Positions 32,204-47,191 of a DNA stretch of 64,000 nucleotides are shown here, in pieces. The notes beneath the pieces are model-generated. The model was not told the origin of the DNA, searched no databases, and was given only the letters and a program-made list of their open reading frames with translations. Both the position numbers and the translations under genes were made by a program. Position 1 is the first letter of the stretch. Every line of letters starts with the position of its first letter. The DNA comes from RYN-230 sp963814645 (GTDB lineage Bacteria; Actinomycetota; Actinomycetes; Streptosporangiales; Streptosporangiaceae), in contig CAWFDX010000015.1 of the NCBI GenBank assembly GCA_963814645.1, positions 434,001-498,000 on the forward strand, written 5' to 3'.

Positions 32204-34617
32204 CGGCCGCGGTGATCGCAAATCCCGAGGCGGCCGCCTGCGCGGAGCACGGCAGCCAGGCTGCGGCGTCACGGCACCAGCAGCGGGCCGGTCCGCGTGA
32301 CCGCCACAGCGCCGGGGAGATCGTCGCGTCGCTGCCGTCGCTGCCGGTGTGGTCGTCGCACCCGCGCAGCCGCAACGCGCAACGGCTGCGCGGGGCCCGG
32401 CGGATCCTTGACTGGCTGTCTGAGTTTCCCGGCGAGGGCTGGCAGGCGCGCTGGCTGCTGTCGGGGGCAGACAATGGCACGGGCTGGATCGAGGAGGCCG
32501 CGGCCGGCACCGGGGATATCCCGGCGGTCAGGCGCGAGGTGGTCACCGACGGGTTCGCCGTGCTGCTGCTGCGGCAGGTGGTCCTGCCCGGCTACCAGCT
32601 GCTGGGCCGCTACCGCACGACGTCGCTGTTCCGCGAAGCAAGGCAGGTGTTCAGCCCGGGCTTGTTCGAGCGCATCGGGCAGGCCGGGCGCAAGACCGGG
32701 CACAGCGCCGTGCAGCAGGCCGTCGCCGAGGGCTGCCTGCTGAAGATGATGCTGCATACCGGCCGTGATCTTGGCGAGCTGACCGAAGCCGATCTCCTCG
32801 GCTATCACGACTGGGGCCGCCGGAACGGCGGCGATGTCCCGCTCGGCCTGCACGCAGCATGGGACCTGCTGCGTGATGCCGGCGTGCTGACCACTCAGCT
32901 GCCGCTGCGCCGCGCGGTCGGCCGGGCCCAGCTGACAGCCGCCCAGCTGGTGGACCGCTACCAGCTCCAGTGCCGTCCCGCCCGGGACGCGTTCGTTGCC
33001 TACCTGGGCGAACGCCGCCCCGGCCTGGACTACAGCTCGCTGCAAGGCCTGGCCAGCCGGCTGGTCGGTACGTTCTGGGCCGACATCGAGCAGCATCACC
33101 CCGGCATCGGCAGTCTCCGCCTGCCGGCGCAGGTGGCCGAGGACTGGAAGCAGCGCCTGGCCTTCCGCACCGACCGGAAAGGCAGCCAGGTTGCCCGCAC
33201 CAACCGGCTGGGCGTGCTGGTGTCGGTGCGGGCCTTCTACCTCGACATCGCCTTGTGGGCGCTGGAAGACCCGAGCTGGGTTCAGTGGGCGGTGCCCAGC
33301 CCGGTCCGCCAGAGCGACCTCGCCGGCTTCGCCAAGGAGAAGAAACAGGTCCAGGCCCGGATGCACCAGCGGATCCGCGAACGGCTGCCCCGCCTTCCCG
33401 ACCTGCTGGCCGCCGCCCAATCACACCACGCCGATCAGGCAGGACTGCTGGCCGCCGCGGAAGCAGCCGCCATCGGGCAAGCCTTCGAGCACGCCGGGCG
33501 CCGCTACCGGCGCATCAGCCGCGAGCAGGACCGGGCCCCGCGGCGGCTGCAGTACCGGCAGTCGATGATCTTGGCCGAAGACCTGGACAGCGGCGTCCAG
33601 CACGACGTCACGCACAGCGAGGACGAGGCCTTCTGGGCACTGGCCGTCATCGAGACACTCCGCCATACCGGCATCCGGATCGAGGAGCTGCAGGAGATCA
33701 CGCACCTGGCGCTGGTGTCCTATCAGCTCCCCGGCACCGGCGAAGTCGTCCCCTTGCTGCAGATCGTCCCGTCCAAGAGCAACGAGGAGAGGCTGCTGCT
33801 CGTCAGTCCCGAGCTGGCCGCCGCCCTGGCCACCGTCATCAGCAGGCTGCGAGGCGACAACGACGGCGTGATCCCGCTGGTCGCCCGCTACGACTCCTGC
33901 GAGCACGTCACCGGACCGCCGCTGCCGCACCTGTTCCAGCGCCGCGTCGGCTGGAAGCACGACGTGATGAACTACAAGATGCTCAGCCGCCTGATCGGCG
34001 GCGCGCTGACCCGGGCCGGGATCACCGGCCAGACCGGGCAGCCGCTGCGCTACCTCCCGCACGACTTCCGCAGAATCTTCACCACCGAGGCCGTCACCGG
34101 CGGGCTTCCCGTGCATATCGCCGCCCGCTTGCTCGGCCACGCCTCAGTGACCACGACCGAGGCCTACCTGGCCGTGTTCCAGGACGATCTGATCCGCTCC
34201 TACCGCGCCTTCCTGAACGGGCGGCGAGCCGTCCGCCCGTTGGAGGAGTACCGCGAGCCCACCGACGCCGAGTGGCGCGAGTTCCAGCAGCACTTCACTG
34301 AGCGCAAGGTGGAACTCGGGGAATGCGCCCGGCCTTACGGAACGCCCTGCCAGCACGAGCACGCGTGCGTGCGCTGCCCGATGCTCCGGGTCTCGCCCCG
34401 GCAGCGCCCCCGCCTGGCCGAGATCATCCGCAACCTCACCGAGCGCGTCGCCGAAGCCCGAGCCAACGGCTGGCTCGGCGAGGTCCAGGGACTGCAGGTC
34501 AGCCTCGCCAAAGCGAAAGAAAAGCTCGCCAGCCTCGACCGCACCCTGGACCAAAGCTCACGCCGTCAGACCGGTCCCACCGACCTTGGCATGCCAATCA
34601 TCACAAACCAGCGCTAA
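32200..34617 (+). CDS. Large tyrosine recombinase (TnpB-like), 805 aa
   Basis: This protein is about twice the usual integrase length. The catalytic domain lies in residues roughly 475-670: Arg in RHTGIRIEELQE, Lys in PSKSNEERLL, HDFRRIFTTEAV, then GHASVTTTEAY with the Tyr nucleophile. A Cys-rich motif comes after (CARPYGTPCQHEHACVRCP), likely zinc binding, followed by a coiled-coil-like helix rich in Ala, Glu and Lys. The N-terminal 470 residues hold core-binding-like helices, with no other recognised domain. TnpB of Tn554 is also a long tyrosine recombinase with a Cys cluster. Probably acts with the upstream partner to excise and insert the element. Confidence 0.82.
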   Translation: MTAAVIANPEAAACAEHGSQAAASRHQQRAGPRDRHSAGEIVASLPSLPVWSSHPRSRNAQRLRGARRILDWLSEFPGEGWQARWLLSGADNGTGWIEEAAAGTGDIPAVRREVVTDGFAVLLLRQVVLPGYQLLGRYRTTSLFREARQVFSPGLFERIGQAGRKTGHSAVQQAVAEGCLLKMMLHTGRDLGELTEADLLGYHDWGRRNGGDVPLGLHAAWDLLRDAGVLTTQLPLRRAVGRAQLTAAQLVDRYQLQCRPARDAFVAYLGERRPGLDYSSLQGLASRLVGTFWADIEQHHPGIGSLRLPAQVAEDWKQRLAFRTDRKGSQVARTNRLGVLVSVRAFYLDIALWALEDPSWVQWAVPSPVRQSDLAGFAKEKKQVQARMHQRIRERLPRLPDLLAAAQSHHADQAGLLAAAEAAAIGQAFEHAGRRYRRISREQDRAPRRLQYRQSMILAEDLDSGVQHDVTHSEDEAFWALAVIETLRHTGIRIEELQEITHLALVSYQLPGTGEVVPLLQIVPSKSNEERLLLVSPELAAALATVISRLRGDNDGVIPLVARYDSCEHVTGPPLPHLFQRRVGWKHDVMNYKMLSRLIGGALTRAGITGQTGQPLRYLPHDFRRIFTTEAVTGGLPVHIAARLLGHASVTTTEAYLAVFQDDLIRSYRAFLNGRRAVRPLEEYREPTDAEWREFQQHFTERKVELGECARPYGTPCQHEHACVRCPMLRVSPRQRPRLAEIIRNLTERVAEARANGWLGEVQGLQVSLAKAKEKLASLDRTLDQSSRRQTGPTDLGMPIITNQR

Positions 34618-34642
34618 CAGCAAGATCTTGTAATCCGGAAAA

Positions 34643-35380
34643 GGTGCCGACGTTGACCCAGCCGGCGTTGGCCGCCACGTCATAGACCCCGTAAGGAATG
34701 GCCTTGCCCAGCTCCAGATCCGGGAAGTCGTGGGTGCTGACCTTGGCTGGCTCGCCCTCCGGCCGCCATTCCCGCCCGCCGTTGCGGAACGCCCCGACCA
34801 GCTCCTTCTTCTTGGTGTCCACGCTGATCACCGGCTGGCCGGCCACCTGGTGAGCACTGGCCTGCTCGCTGATGTAACGGAACTGGGCGTCCCGGTCGGG
34901 GTGCCGCTTGCCCTCGATGGTCTTGGCGTTGCCCTGCAGGCTGAACCCCTCGGCCCGCAGCAGGTCACCGACAGTGTCCGCGGAGACCCTATGTCCCTGG
35001 AGGGTCAGCTCCGCCGCCAGGGCACGGGTGGACTTCGCCGTCCACCGCAGCGGCGACACCGGATCACCCCGCTCATCCGGCTCAACCAGCGCCAGCAGCG
35101 CCGGGCGCAGCCCAGGGTCCAGATCCGCGGCCCGCTTACGACCACCGCCCGGCCTGCGGACCCTGCCCAGCGGCTCACCACCCGCCTCCAGCTCGCTCAC
35201 GCCCAGCGACACCGTGGCCTCGCGGACCCCGGCCGCCCGGGCCACCAGCCGGATCCCGCCATGCCCCAGGGCCCGCGCTTCGGCCCCCATCAGCAACCGC
35301 CGCTGCCGCTCATCCAGATGCGGGAAGATCACCCCGAACTTCGCCGCCAGCATCTCCCTGGTTAACGTCATCACGCCCAT
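34643..35380 (-). pseudogene. N-terminal fragment of ISAzo13-family transposase
   Basis: The 246-codon segment reads LTREMLAAKFGVIFPHLDERQRR, the winged HTH (GHGGIRLVARAAGVREATVS, then RVRRPGGGRKR), and the first catalytic region (PVISVDTKKKELVGAFRNGG, first Asp). It ends VNVGT where the two-recombinase element cuts it. Beyond the cut the frame continues to a chance stop at 34601, which would give a 259-residue truncated protein. The ATG at the start and the upstream end of the element are intact. Confidence 0.88.
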
Positions 35381-35489
35381 AGCACACCAGCCTGCCCGAT
35401 CCCAGGAAGCTACGGGTTATTTCCCGGCAAGCCCTAAGTCAGCGGCGTTGGGTCTGGTGCACCTGGTTGTTTCAGCCATGCGGTCGTCT

Positions 35490-35537
35490 CCCCGGGCGGC
35501 GGGGGAGCGGTTGTCGCCCCGGGCGGCGGGGGAGCGG
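35490..35537 (+). repeat. 21-bp direct repeat upstream of rplJ promoter
   Basis: A 21-bp unit starting CCCCGGGCGGCGGGGGAGC occurs at 35490-35510 and 35517-35537 without mismatch (period 27). It lies just before the -35 box of rplJ. It could be a chance tandem duplication or a protein-binding site; nothing else is seen between it and the ISAzo13 end. Confidence 0.85.
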
Positions 35538-35547
35538 CGCAGCTGAT

Positions 35548-35576
35548 TTGGCCGTACTGGCGTTCGGCAATATGCT
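35548..35576 (+). promoter_or_regulatory. rplJ promoter
   Basis: TTGGCC (35548-35553) and TATGCT (35571-35576) stand 17 bp apart and about 200 bp before rplJ. The spacing is ideal for the housekeeping sigma factor. Transcription starting near 35583 would produce the L10-type leader that follows. Thus rplJL can be expressed although the nest separates it from rplKA. Confidence 0.6.
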
Positions 35577-35584
35577 TGAGAGCG

Positions 35585-35735
35585 AAGCCAAAGACCGTCG
35601 GTTGTTGCCGCCTGCCCGTCAGGTGGCAGCCGAAGGACCCGCGTCAGCGGGCGGCCCGCGCAGGCGTCCGAGCTGAACCATCACGTCGATGGTATTCACG
35701 CCCTGGTGCCCGCGCCGGGGCGTTTCGCATCCCGG
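35585..35735 (+). promoter_or_regulatory. L10-type ribosomal protein leader (autoregulatory RNA)
   Basis: The leader holds AAAGACCGTCGG, then a 9-bp stem TGCCGCCTG (35606-35614) / CAGGTGGCA (35620-35628), GAAGGACCCGC, and a GCGGG-CGG-CCCGC hairpin, all before rplJ. These features match, from memory, the actinobacterial L10 leaders to which the L10-L12 complex binds to repress translation of rplJL. The exact ends are approximate. Confidence 0.6.
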
Positions 35736-35774
35736 GGCCCTTCCTGGCCGGCGTTGGAACAGGAAAGGAGGCCC

Positions 35775-36419
35775 ATGGCGAGGGCGGATAAGGTGACTGC
35801 GGTCGCCGAGCTCACCGAGCGCTTCCAGAGCTCGGACGGCGCGGTGCTGACCGAATACCGCGGCCTGACCGTGGCCCAGCTCGCCGAGCTGCGCGGCTCG
35901 CTCGGGGACAGCGCCACCTTCACGGTGGTGAAGAACACGCTGACCAAGATCGCCGCGAACGAGGCTGGCGTGGCCAGCCAGCTTGGCGACCTGCTGAGCG
36001 GCCCGTCGGCGATCGCCTTCGTCAAGGGCGACGTGGTCGAGGCGGCCAAGGGGCTGCGCGACTTCTCCCGGGCCAACCCGCTGCTGGTGATCAAGGGCGG
36101 GGTGCTCGACGGCAAGGCGATCTCCCCGGCCGAGATCGATCGGCTGGCCGAACTGGAGCCGCGCGAGGTGCTGCTGGCCAAGCTGGCCGGCGGGATGAAG
36201 GCCTCGATGTCCAAGGCGGCCGCGGTGTTCAACGCGCTGCCGGTGCAGATGGCCCAGCTCGCCGAGGCGCTGCGGGTCAAGCAGGAAGCCGCGGGCGGTG
36301 CGGCCGAGGCCGCCGCCGCTGCGGAGGCCCCTGCCGCGGAGACCCCCAGCACCGACGAGGCCAGCCCGGACGAGGCCAGCCCGGACGAGGCCAGCACGGA
36401 CGAGGCCAGCACCGAGTAG
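35775..36419 (+). CDS. rplJ: 50S ribosomal protein L10
   Basis: Started at the ATG after AAAGGAGG, the protein has 214 residues: ARADKVTAVAELTERFQSSD, LTEYRGLTVAQLAELRGSL and VVKNTLTKIAANEAG are the rRNA-binding half. The C-terminal helix binds L7/L12 dimers. After about residue 175 an Ala/Glu-rich tail ends with repeated SPDEA/STDEA units, absent from enteric L10 (165). L10 anchors the stalk at the GTPase centre and, with L12, should bind the leader upstream. rplL follows after 63 bp. The open frame beginning 69 bp upstream is not used. Confidence 0.95.
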   Translation: MARADKVTAVAELTERFQSSDGAVLTEYRGLTVAQLAELRGSLGDSATFTVVKNTLTKIAANEAGVASQLGDLLSGPSAIAFVKGDVVEAAKGLRDFSRANPLLVIKGGVLDGKAISPAEIDRLAELEPREVLLAKLAGGMKASMSKAAAVFNALPVQMAQLAEALRVKQEAAGGAAEAAAAAEAPAAETPSTDEASPDEASPDEASTDEASTE

Positions 36420-36482
36420 CCGGGCAGCCGGCCGACCGGACACCACAAGCAGACTGACTGTAAGGAAAAGGAACCAGTAATC

Positions 36483-36872
36483 ATGGCGAAGCTCAGCACT
36501 GACGACCTGCTCGACGCGTTCAAGGAGATGACCCTCCTCGAGCTGTCCGAGTTCGTGAAGCAGTTTGAGGAGACGTTCGACGTCAAGGCGGCCGCCCCGG
36601 TGGCCGCGGTCGCGGCCGCGCCGGGCGGCGGCGCCGGCGAGGCCCCGGCCGAGGAGGAGAAGGACGAGTTCGACGTCATCCTCGAGGCCGCGGGCGACAA
36701 GAAGATCCAGGTCATCAAGGAGGTGCGCAGCCTGACCAGCCTGGGTCTCAAGGAGGCCAAGGACCTGGTGGACTCCGCGCCCAAGCCGCTGCTGGAGCGG
36801 GTCAACAAGGAGGCCGCGGACAAGGCCAAGGCTGCCCTGGAGGGCGCCGGCGCCACCGTCACGGTCAAGTAA
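36483..36872 (+). CDS. rplL: 50S ribosomal protein L7/L12
   Basis: The 129-residue L12 has the N-terminal dimerisation and L10-binding domain (KLSTDDLLDAFKEMTLLELSEF), an Ala/Gly/Pro-rich hinge (APVAAVAAAPGGGAGEAPAEE), and the C-terminal factor-binding domain (EFDVILEAAGDKKIQVIKEV, GLKEAKDLVDSAPKPLLE). It recruits EF-Tu, EF-G, IF2 and release factors. A GGAAAAGGAACC site precedes its ATG. It is the second gene of the rplJL unit and is followed by a strong hairpin. Normal length and sequence. Confidence 0.97.
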   Translation: MAKLSTDDLLDAFKEMTLLELSEFVKQFEETFDVKAAAPVAAVAAAPGGGAGEAPAEEEKDEFDVILEAAGDKKIQVIKEVRSLTSLGLKEAKDLVDSAPKPLLERVNKEAADKAKAALEGAGATVTVK

Positions 36873-36893
36873 GACCGCTTATCCGGTCAATCC

Positions 36894-36930
36894 GTGTGCC
36901 GGGCCCGCGAACCGCGCGGGCCCGGTACAC
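36894..36930 (+). terminator. Hairpin after rplL
   Basis: GTGTGCCGGGCCCGCG (36894-36909) pairs with the complementary strand at 36915-36930 with only one G-U, giving a 16-bp stem and a 5-base loop. No T-run follows. In many bacteria a partial terminator here reduces rpoBC transcription relative to rplJL. The next 275 bases up to the rpoB promoter contain no gene that I can support. Confidence 0.7.
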
Positions 36931-37207
36931 GTGCGTTAAAAGGGCCGGCACACGGGCGATACAGGGGAGCGTCACCGGGGTCAGTCCTGGCCCAGGGCAC
37001 GGCACGTTCCCGGGTGACTACGCAACCCGGGAATATTTCGCGAGCTGAACTGTTAGCCTTACCCAGGAGTACACCGAAGCACACGCTTGGCCGAATGTGG
37101 TGTTCGTCACGTCACCGAGTTGAGCAGACCAGGGTGGCGTGGACTTGACGTTTTGCCCCAGACGAGCCATGCTGCGGAGCAACCGTGAACCTCATGGTGA
37201 GATACAG

Positions 37208-37237
37208 TTGACGAGCGGTGTAGCTGTGGGCTACACT
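37208..37237 (+). promoter_or_regulatory. rpoB promoter
   Basis: TTGACG (37208-37213) and TACACT (37232-37237) are 18 bp apart, with TGTGGGC before the -10. This is the best housekeeping-type promoter in the 479-bp space between rplL and rpoB. It would give a leader of about 105 bases. Confidence 0.6.
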
Positions 37238-37351
37238 GCCAATTTGCGCTGCACTCTTGCGTCCTCGGCATCCTCGACCCTCGCGGCGTCCGCCGCAGGG
37301 CGTTTTGTGTGCGTGCGGTGATAGTCGGCCACAAGCTCGGAAGGACCCCTG

Positions 37352-40819
<3,468 letters not shown>

Positions 40820-40899
40820 GGAAGCCGGGCGGCCCAGCCTGACCAGGGTCTGGGCCGCCGGCCGGTCTCCTCATCACAACTACCCAGGGGATAACACAC

Positions 40900-44772
<3,873 letters not shown>

Positions 44773-44790
44773 GCGGGACTAGCACAGGTC

Positions 44791-44835
44791 GAGGCGCCCG
44801 GCGGCACACGCCGCCGGGCGCCTCGCCTTTTGTTT
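44791..44835 (+). terminator. Rho-independent terminator of rpoBC
   Basis: GAGGCGCCCGGCGG (44791-44804) and CCGCCGGGCGCCTC (44811-44824) form a perfect 14-bp stem with a 6-base loop, followed by GCCTTTTGTTT. It is the clearest classical terminator in the window. Confidence 0.92.
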
Positions 44836-44893
44836 AGCTCCACCCTCTGGGGCAGGGGGAGTAGAAAGCTTTACCGACGGGAGGAGCCAGCTC

Positions 44894-45067
44894 ATGGCGA
44901 CCGAAGACAAGGCCCGCAACAAGGTCACCGAGATGAAGGGCAAGGCCAAGAAGGAGACCGGCAAGGCCATCGGCAACGAGCAGATGGAAGCCGAGGGCCA
45001 GGCCGACCAGGCCAAGGGCAACCTCAAGCAGGCCGGCGAAAAGGTCAAGGACGCCTTCAAGAAGTAA
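44894..45067 (+). CDS. CsbD family protein
   Basis: The 57-residue, charged protein (ATEDKARNKVTEMKGKAKKE, then GNEQMEAEGQADQAKGNLKQ and AGEKVKDAF) matches the CsbD family, whose members are small stress-induced proteins controlled by general-stress sigma factors; their molecular role is unknown. The ATG is preceded by GGGAGGAGCC. It is monocistronic, between the rpoBC terminator and its own hairpin. Helical heptads of Lys, Glu and Ala run throughout. A CTTTTGTTTAG stretch lies upstream, but no stress-sigma promoter was identified with confidence. Confidence 0.88.
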   Translation: MATEDKARNKVTEMKGKAKKETGKAIGNEQMEAEGQADQAKGNLKQAGEKVKDAFKK

Positions 45068-45080
45068 CCGCCCCAGGAAG

Positions 45081-45109
45081 CCCGGGAGCCGCGAGCCCCC
45101 GGGTTTTCT
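45081..45109 (+). terminator. Terminator after CsbD-like gene
   Basis: CCCGGGAGCC and AGCCCCCGGG can pair through CCCGGG arms, followed by TTTTCT. The stem is short but GC-only and the T-run is present. Confidence 0.65.
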
Positions 45110-45143
45110 CATCCTGAACGCCAGTACCCGCCCCGTCGCCGTG

Positions 45144-45542
45144 CTAGCGGGCCGAGGTGGTGGCGGCAGCCACAGCGCCGGCCATGGCCAGCGTCGTCTC
45201 CACTGCGGCGTCGCTGAGCGTGGCCCGCCGCGCGTGCGGGTCCACCGCGCCCAGCACGACCATCGACGTGGCATGCAGCAGATCCACCGCCGCCCCACCC
45301 CCCAGCACCACCGACCCGCCCGGGTCAGTAAGGAGGGTGACCGCAGTGACCCCAGCCTGCACCAGGTGCCGCACTCCCAGCACCCGCGCCACCCCGCAAG
45401 CCCGTCCCCCGGGCCGCTCCCCGGTAAGCCCAATCAGCAGCCCAGGCACCCCCACCAGCGCCACGCCATACCCCGCACGACCCAGCGTCACCAGCCACGC
45501 AACCGTGGTCTTAACCCCCTGGTTGCTCGGTCGCAGGCTCAT
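45144..45542 (-). CDS. Small membrane protein of unknown function
   Basis: A 132-residue protein with about four hydrophobic stretches: GYGVALVGVPGLLIGLTG, HLVQAGVTAVTLLT, VLGGGAAVDLLHATSMVVLG and TTLAMAGAVAAATTS. The first is followed by Arg-rich loops (GERPGGRACGVARVLGVR). It resembles small actinobacterial integral membrane proteins without assigned roles. Opposite-strand frames in the same segment have lower-quality composition and no membrane pattern, so this strand is preferred. It lies 107 bp downstream of the short-chain dehydrogenase, on the same strand, and may be cotranscribed with it. Confidence 0.55.
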   Translation of the reverse strand: MSLRPSNQGVKTTVAWLVTLGRAGYGVALVGVPGLLIGLTGERPGGRACGVARVLGVRHLVQAGVTAVTLLTDPGGSVVLGGGAAVDLLHATSMVVLGAVDPHARRATLSDAAVETTLAMAGAVAAATTSAR

Positions 45543-45649
45543 CGTCCTCCTGACCCGAACCAGTGACGGCCAAGGCCTGGCCGGTGTGGGTGGTCCGCCA
45601 GGCGTTCAGCCAGGCGGGCCACCCAGTCCGGCCGGGGCCTCCGCAGTAG

Positions 45650-46657
45650 TCATTTAGCGAGTGCCCGGATCGCCAGCCCGCCCACGACCGCCGCACCCGC
45701 CGCAACCGCTCCCGTCACCGCCGGATGATGCGACATCCACAGCTGCGCACTGCGCTGGTGCGACTGGTCGTCGAACGCGCCGTGCGCGCCGTGATCACTG
45801 CCGTCCGGCCGGTCCACCGGGTCGAACAGGTTGTCCGGCCGGCTGCCCGCGGGCACCTCCTGCTTGGTCTGCTGCGAATCGAACCCGGTCTTGGCCAGGT
45901 ACCGGTCCAGCAGCGCCGGGGCCAGCTTCTGCGCCAGCAGGGTAGCGGCGGTGCTGCCGCCGACCCAGTATTGCTTCCGCTCCGGGTGGTCCGCGGCGAA
46001 CAGCACGCCGTGCGCGGCCACCTCGGGCTGGTAGATCGGCGGCACCGGCTGCGGGTGCCGGGGCAGCCGGGACAGCACCCAGGAGAATTGCGGCGTGTTC
46101 ACGGCCGGCATCTGCACCACTGTCACGTGCACATTGGACCCCTCGTGCAGCAGTTCGCAGCGCAGCGACTCGGTGAACCCGTTGATCGCGTGCTTGGCCC
46201 CGCAATAGGCCGACTGCAGCGGGATGGCGCGCTCGCTGAGCGCGGAGCCGACCTGCACGATCGTGCCCGCCCCACGCGGCCGCATCCGGCTCAGCGCGGC
46301 CATGGTGCCGTGCACGAAGCCCAGGTAACTGACTTCGGTCACCCGGCGGAACTCGTCCGGGGTGATCTCGGCGAACGGTGCGAACACGGAAGCGAACGCC
46401 ACGTTGATCCACACGTCGATGGGGCCGAACTGGGCCTCTATCTCGGTGGCCGCCTTCTCCACCTGGGCATGGTCGGCCACGTCGGTGGGCACGGCCAGCG
46501 CCTGCCCGCCCGCCTCGATCACATCCTGCGCGGCACCGTCCAGGCCGGCCTGGCCGCGGGCGATCAGGCCCACGCTGGCGCCCCGGGCTCCGTACAGCCG
46601 CGCGGTGGCCCGGGCGATGCCGGCGCTGGCCCCGGTGATGACAACTGTCTGGGTCAT
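45650..46657 (-). CDS. Short-chain dehydrogenase/reductase family oxidoreductase
   Basis: The 335-residue classical SDR has VVITGASAGIARATARLYGA (cofactor motif TGxxxGIx, the last Gly replaced by Ala), VPTDVADHAQVEKA (Asp binding adenine), a WINVAFASVFAPF segment where NNAG is usual, and the active site Ser in QVGSALSE with YCGAK. After about residue 255 comes an extra tail with a hydrophobic end (HPAVTGAVAAGAAVVGGLAI) that may anchor it to the membrane. The substrate is unknown. Actinomycetes carry many enlarged SDRs of this kind. It faces away from the rpsL promoter. Confidence 0.85.
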   Translation of the reverse strand: MTQTVVITGASAGIARATARLYGARGASVGLIARGQAGLDGAAQDVIEAGGQALAVPTDVADHAQVEKAATEIEAQFGPIDVWINVAFASVFAPFAEITPDEFRRVTEVSYLGFVHGTMAALSRMRPRGAGTIVQVGSALSERAIPLQSAYCGAKHAINGFTESLRCELLHEGSNVHVTVVQMPAVNTPQFSWVLSRLPRHPQPVPPIYQPEVAAHGVLFAADHPERKQYWVGGSTAATLLAQKLAPALLDRYLAKTGFDSQQTKQEVPAGSRPDNLFDPVDRPDGSDHGAHGAFDDQSHQRSAQLWMSHHPAVTGAVAAGAAVVGGLAIRALAK

Positions 46658-46823
46658 GAAAGGTCCTGTCCCTCTGGAATACCGACTGGGCCGCCGGTGT
46701 TGCTCCTCCTGGGAGCAGGGGACTGGCGACCAGTTCTCCCGCTACCCGGCAGGCGTGGTTTCACCGTTGCAGGCAGGAAAAAGGCGCCGGATCCGGTCAC
46801 TCTGGCCGTGATCACGGTTCGCT

Positions 46824-46852
46824 TTGCCTGTTGGCAAAAGGTTGGGTACGCT
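46824..46852 (+). promoter_or_regulatory. str operon (rpsL) promoter
   Basis: TTGCCT (46824-46829) and TACGCT (46847-46852) are 17 bp apart. The start of transcription would be near 46859, giving a leader of over 300 bases before rpsL. TTGGCA inside the spacer is a weaker -35 alternative. Confidence 0.55.
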
Positions 46853-46859
46853 AAGGCAT

Positions 46860-47191
46860 CGTGCCCGTGTTGAGCGGGCGCGCGTGCGCTAGCGGACCGT
46901 AACGCCAGTGCCAGACGGCAGGGATCATGACCTCTCGCCCGACGGTGCGGTGTGGCGAGTGACCAGGCGTGCGGGCCTTTTCCTCTCTCGACTCAAGGCT
47001 CCTGCGGGAGCCTGTGTCCCGTGGACATTGCGACACACCCGACCGCGGGGGTCGGAGGGGCAAGGAAAACGGCAGGTCAGAGGCGCCCAAAGCGCCCCGG
47101 ATAGCCTGCGCCCCTGGGGTGCAGGAACAAGTGCAGGAACGAGCTAAAGAAGACGTCGCGCCAACGGCGCGCCAGGAAAGACGGAGACGCG
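46860..47191 (+). promoter_or_regulatory. Long untranslated leader of rpsL operon
   Basis: No convincing gene lies in this stretch. Two compact hairpins are visible: GGCTCC-TGCG-GGAGCC (46997-47012) and CCGACC-GCGGG-GGTCGG (47039-47055). They may take part in control of the str operon or be chance. A good Shine-Dalgarno (GGAGACGC) ends the leader. Confidence 0.4.

Larger units (their letters stand above)
30881..34642 (+). mobile_element. Tn554-like element carrying two tyrosine recombinases (about 3.76 kb)
   Basis: The boundaries come from the split transposase: GGT stands on both sides (30878-30880 and 34643-34645), and everything between is foreign to it. Near the ends lie CCGGACTAC (30888-30896) and, inverted, GTAATCCGG (34630-34638), an 8-of-9 match that may be the recombinase core sites. 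The contents are only two overlapping recombinase genes, with under 100 bp outside them. Tn554 uses TnpA and TnpB tyrosine recombinases plus TnpC; no TnpC-like gene is visible here. Confidence 0.72.
28477..35438 (-). mobile_element. ISAzo13-family element, split by two later insertions
   Basis: Three minus-strand fragments of one ISAzo13-type transposase lie in order N-terminal (34643-35380), middle (30665-30877), C-terminal (28495-29217), separated by an IS4-family element and a two-recombinase element. Candidate outer ends read inward CTAAGGGCTCGC at the left and CTTAGGGCTTGC at the right, an imperfect inverted repeat with further AATAAC-like similarity. No target duplication was found at these ends. 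The core without the insertions is about 1.75 kb, right for the family. Confidence 0.8.

Noticed and set aside
45157..46873. Plus-strand frames opposite the membrane protein and the short-chain dehydrogenase
   Set aside because: They mirror the codon pattern of the minus-strand genes, which carry a clear SDR motif set or membrane pattern.
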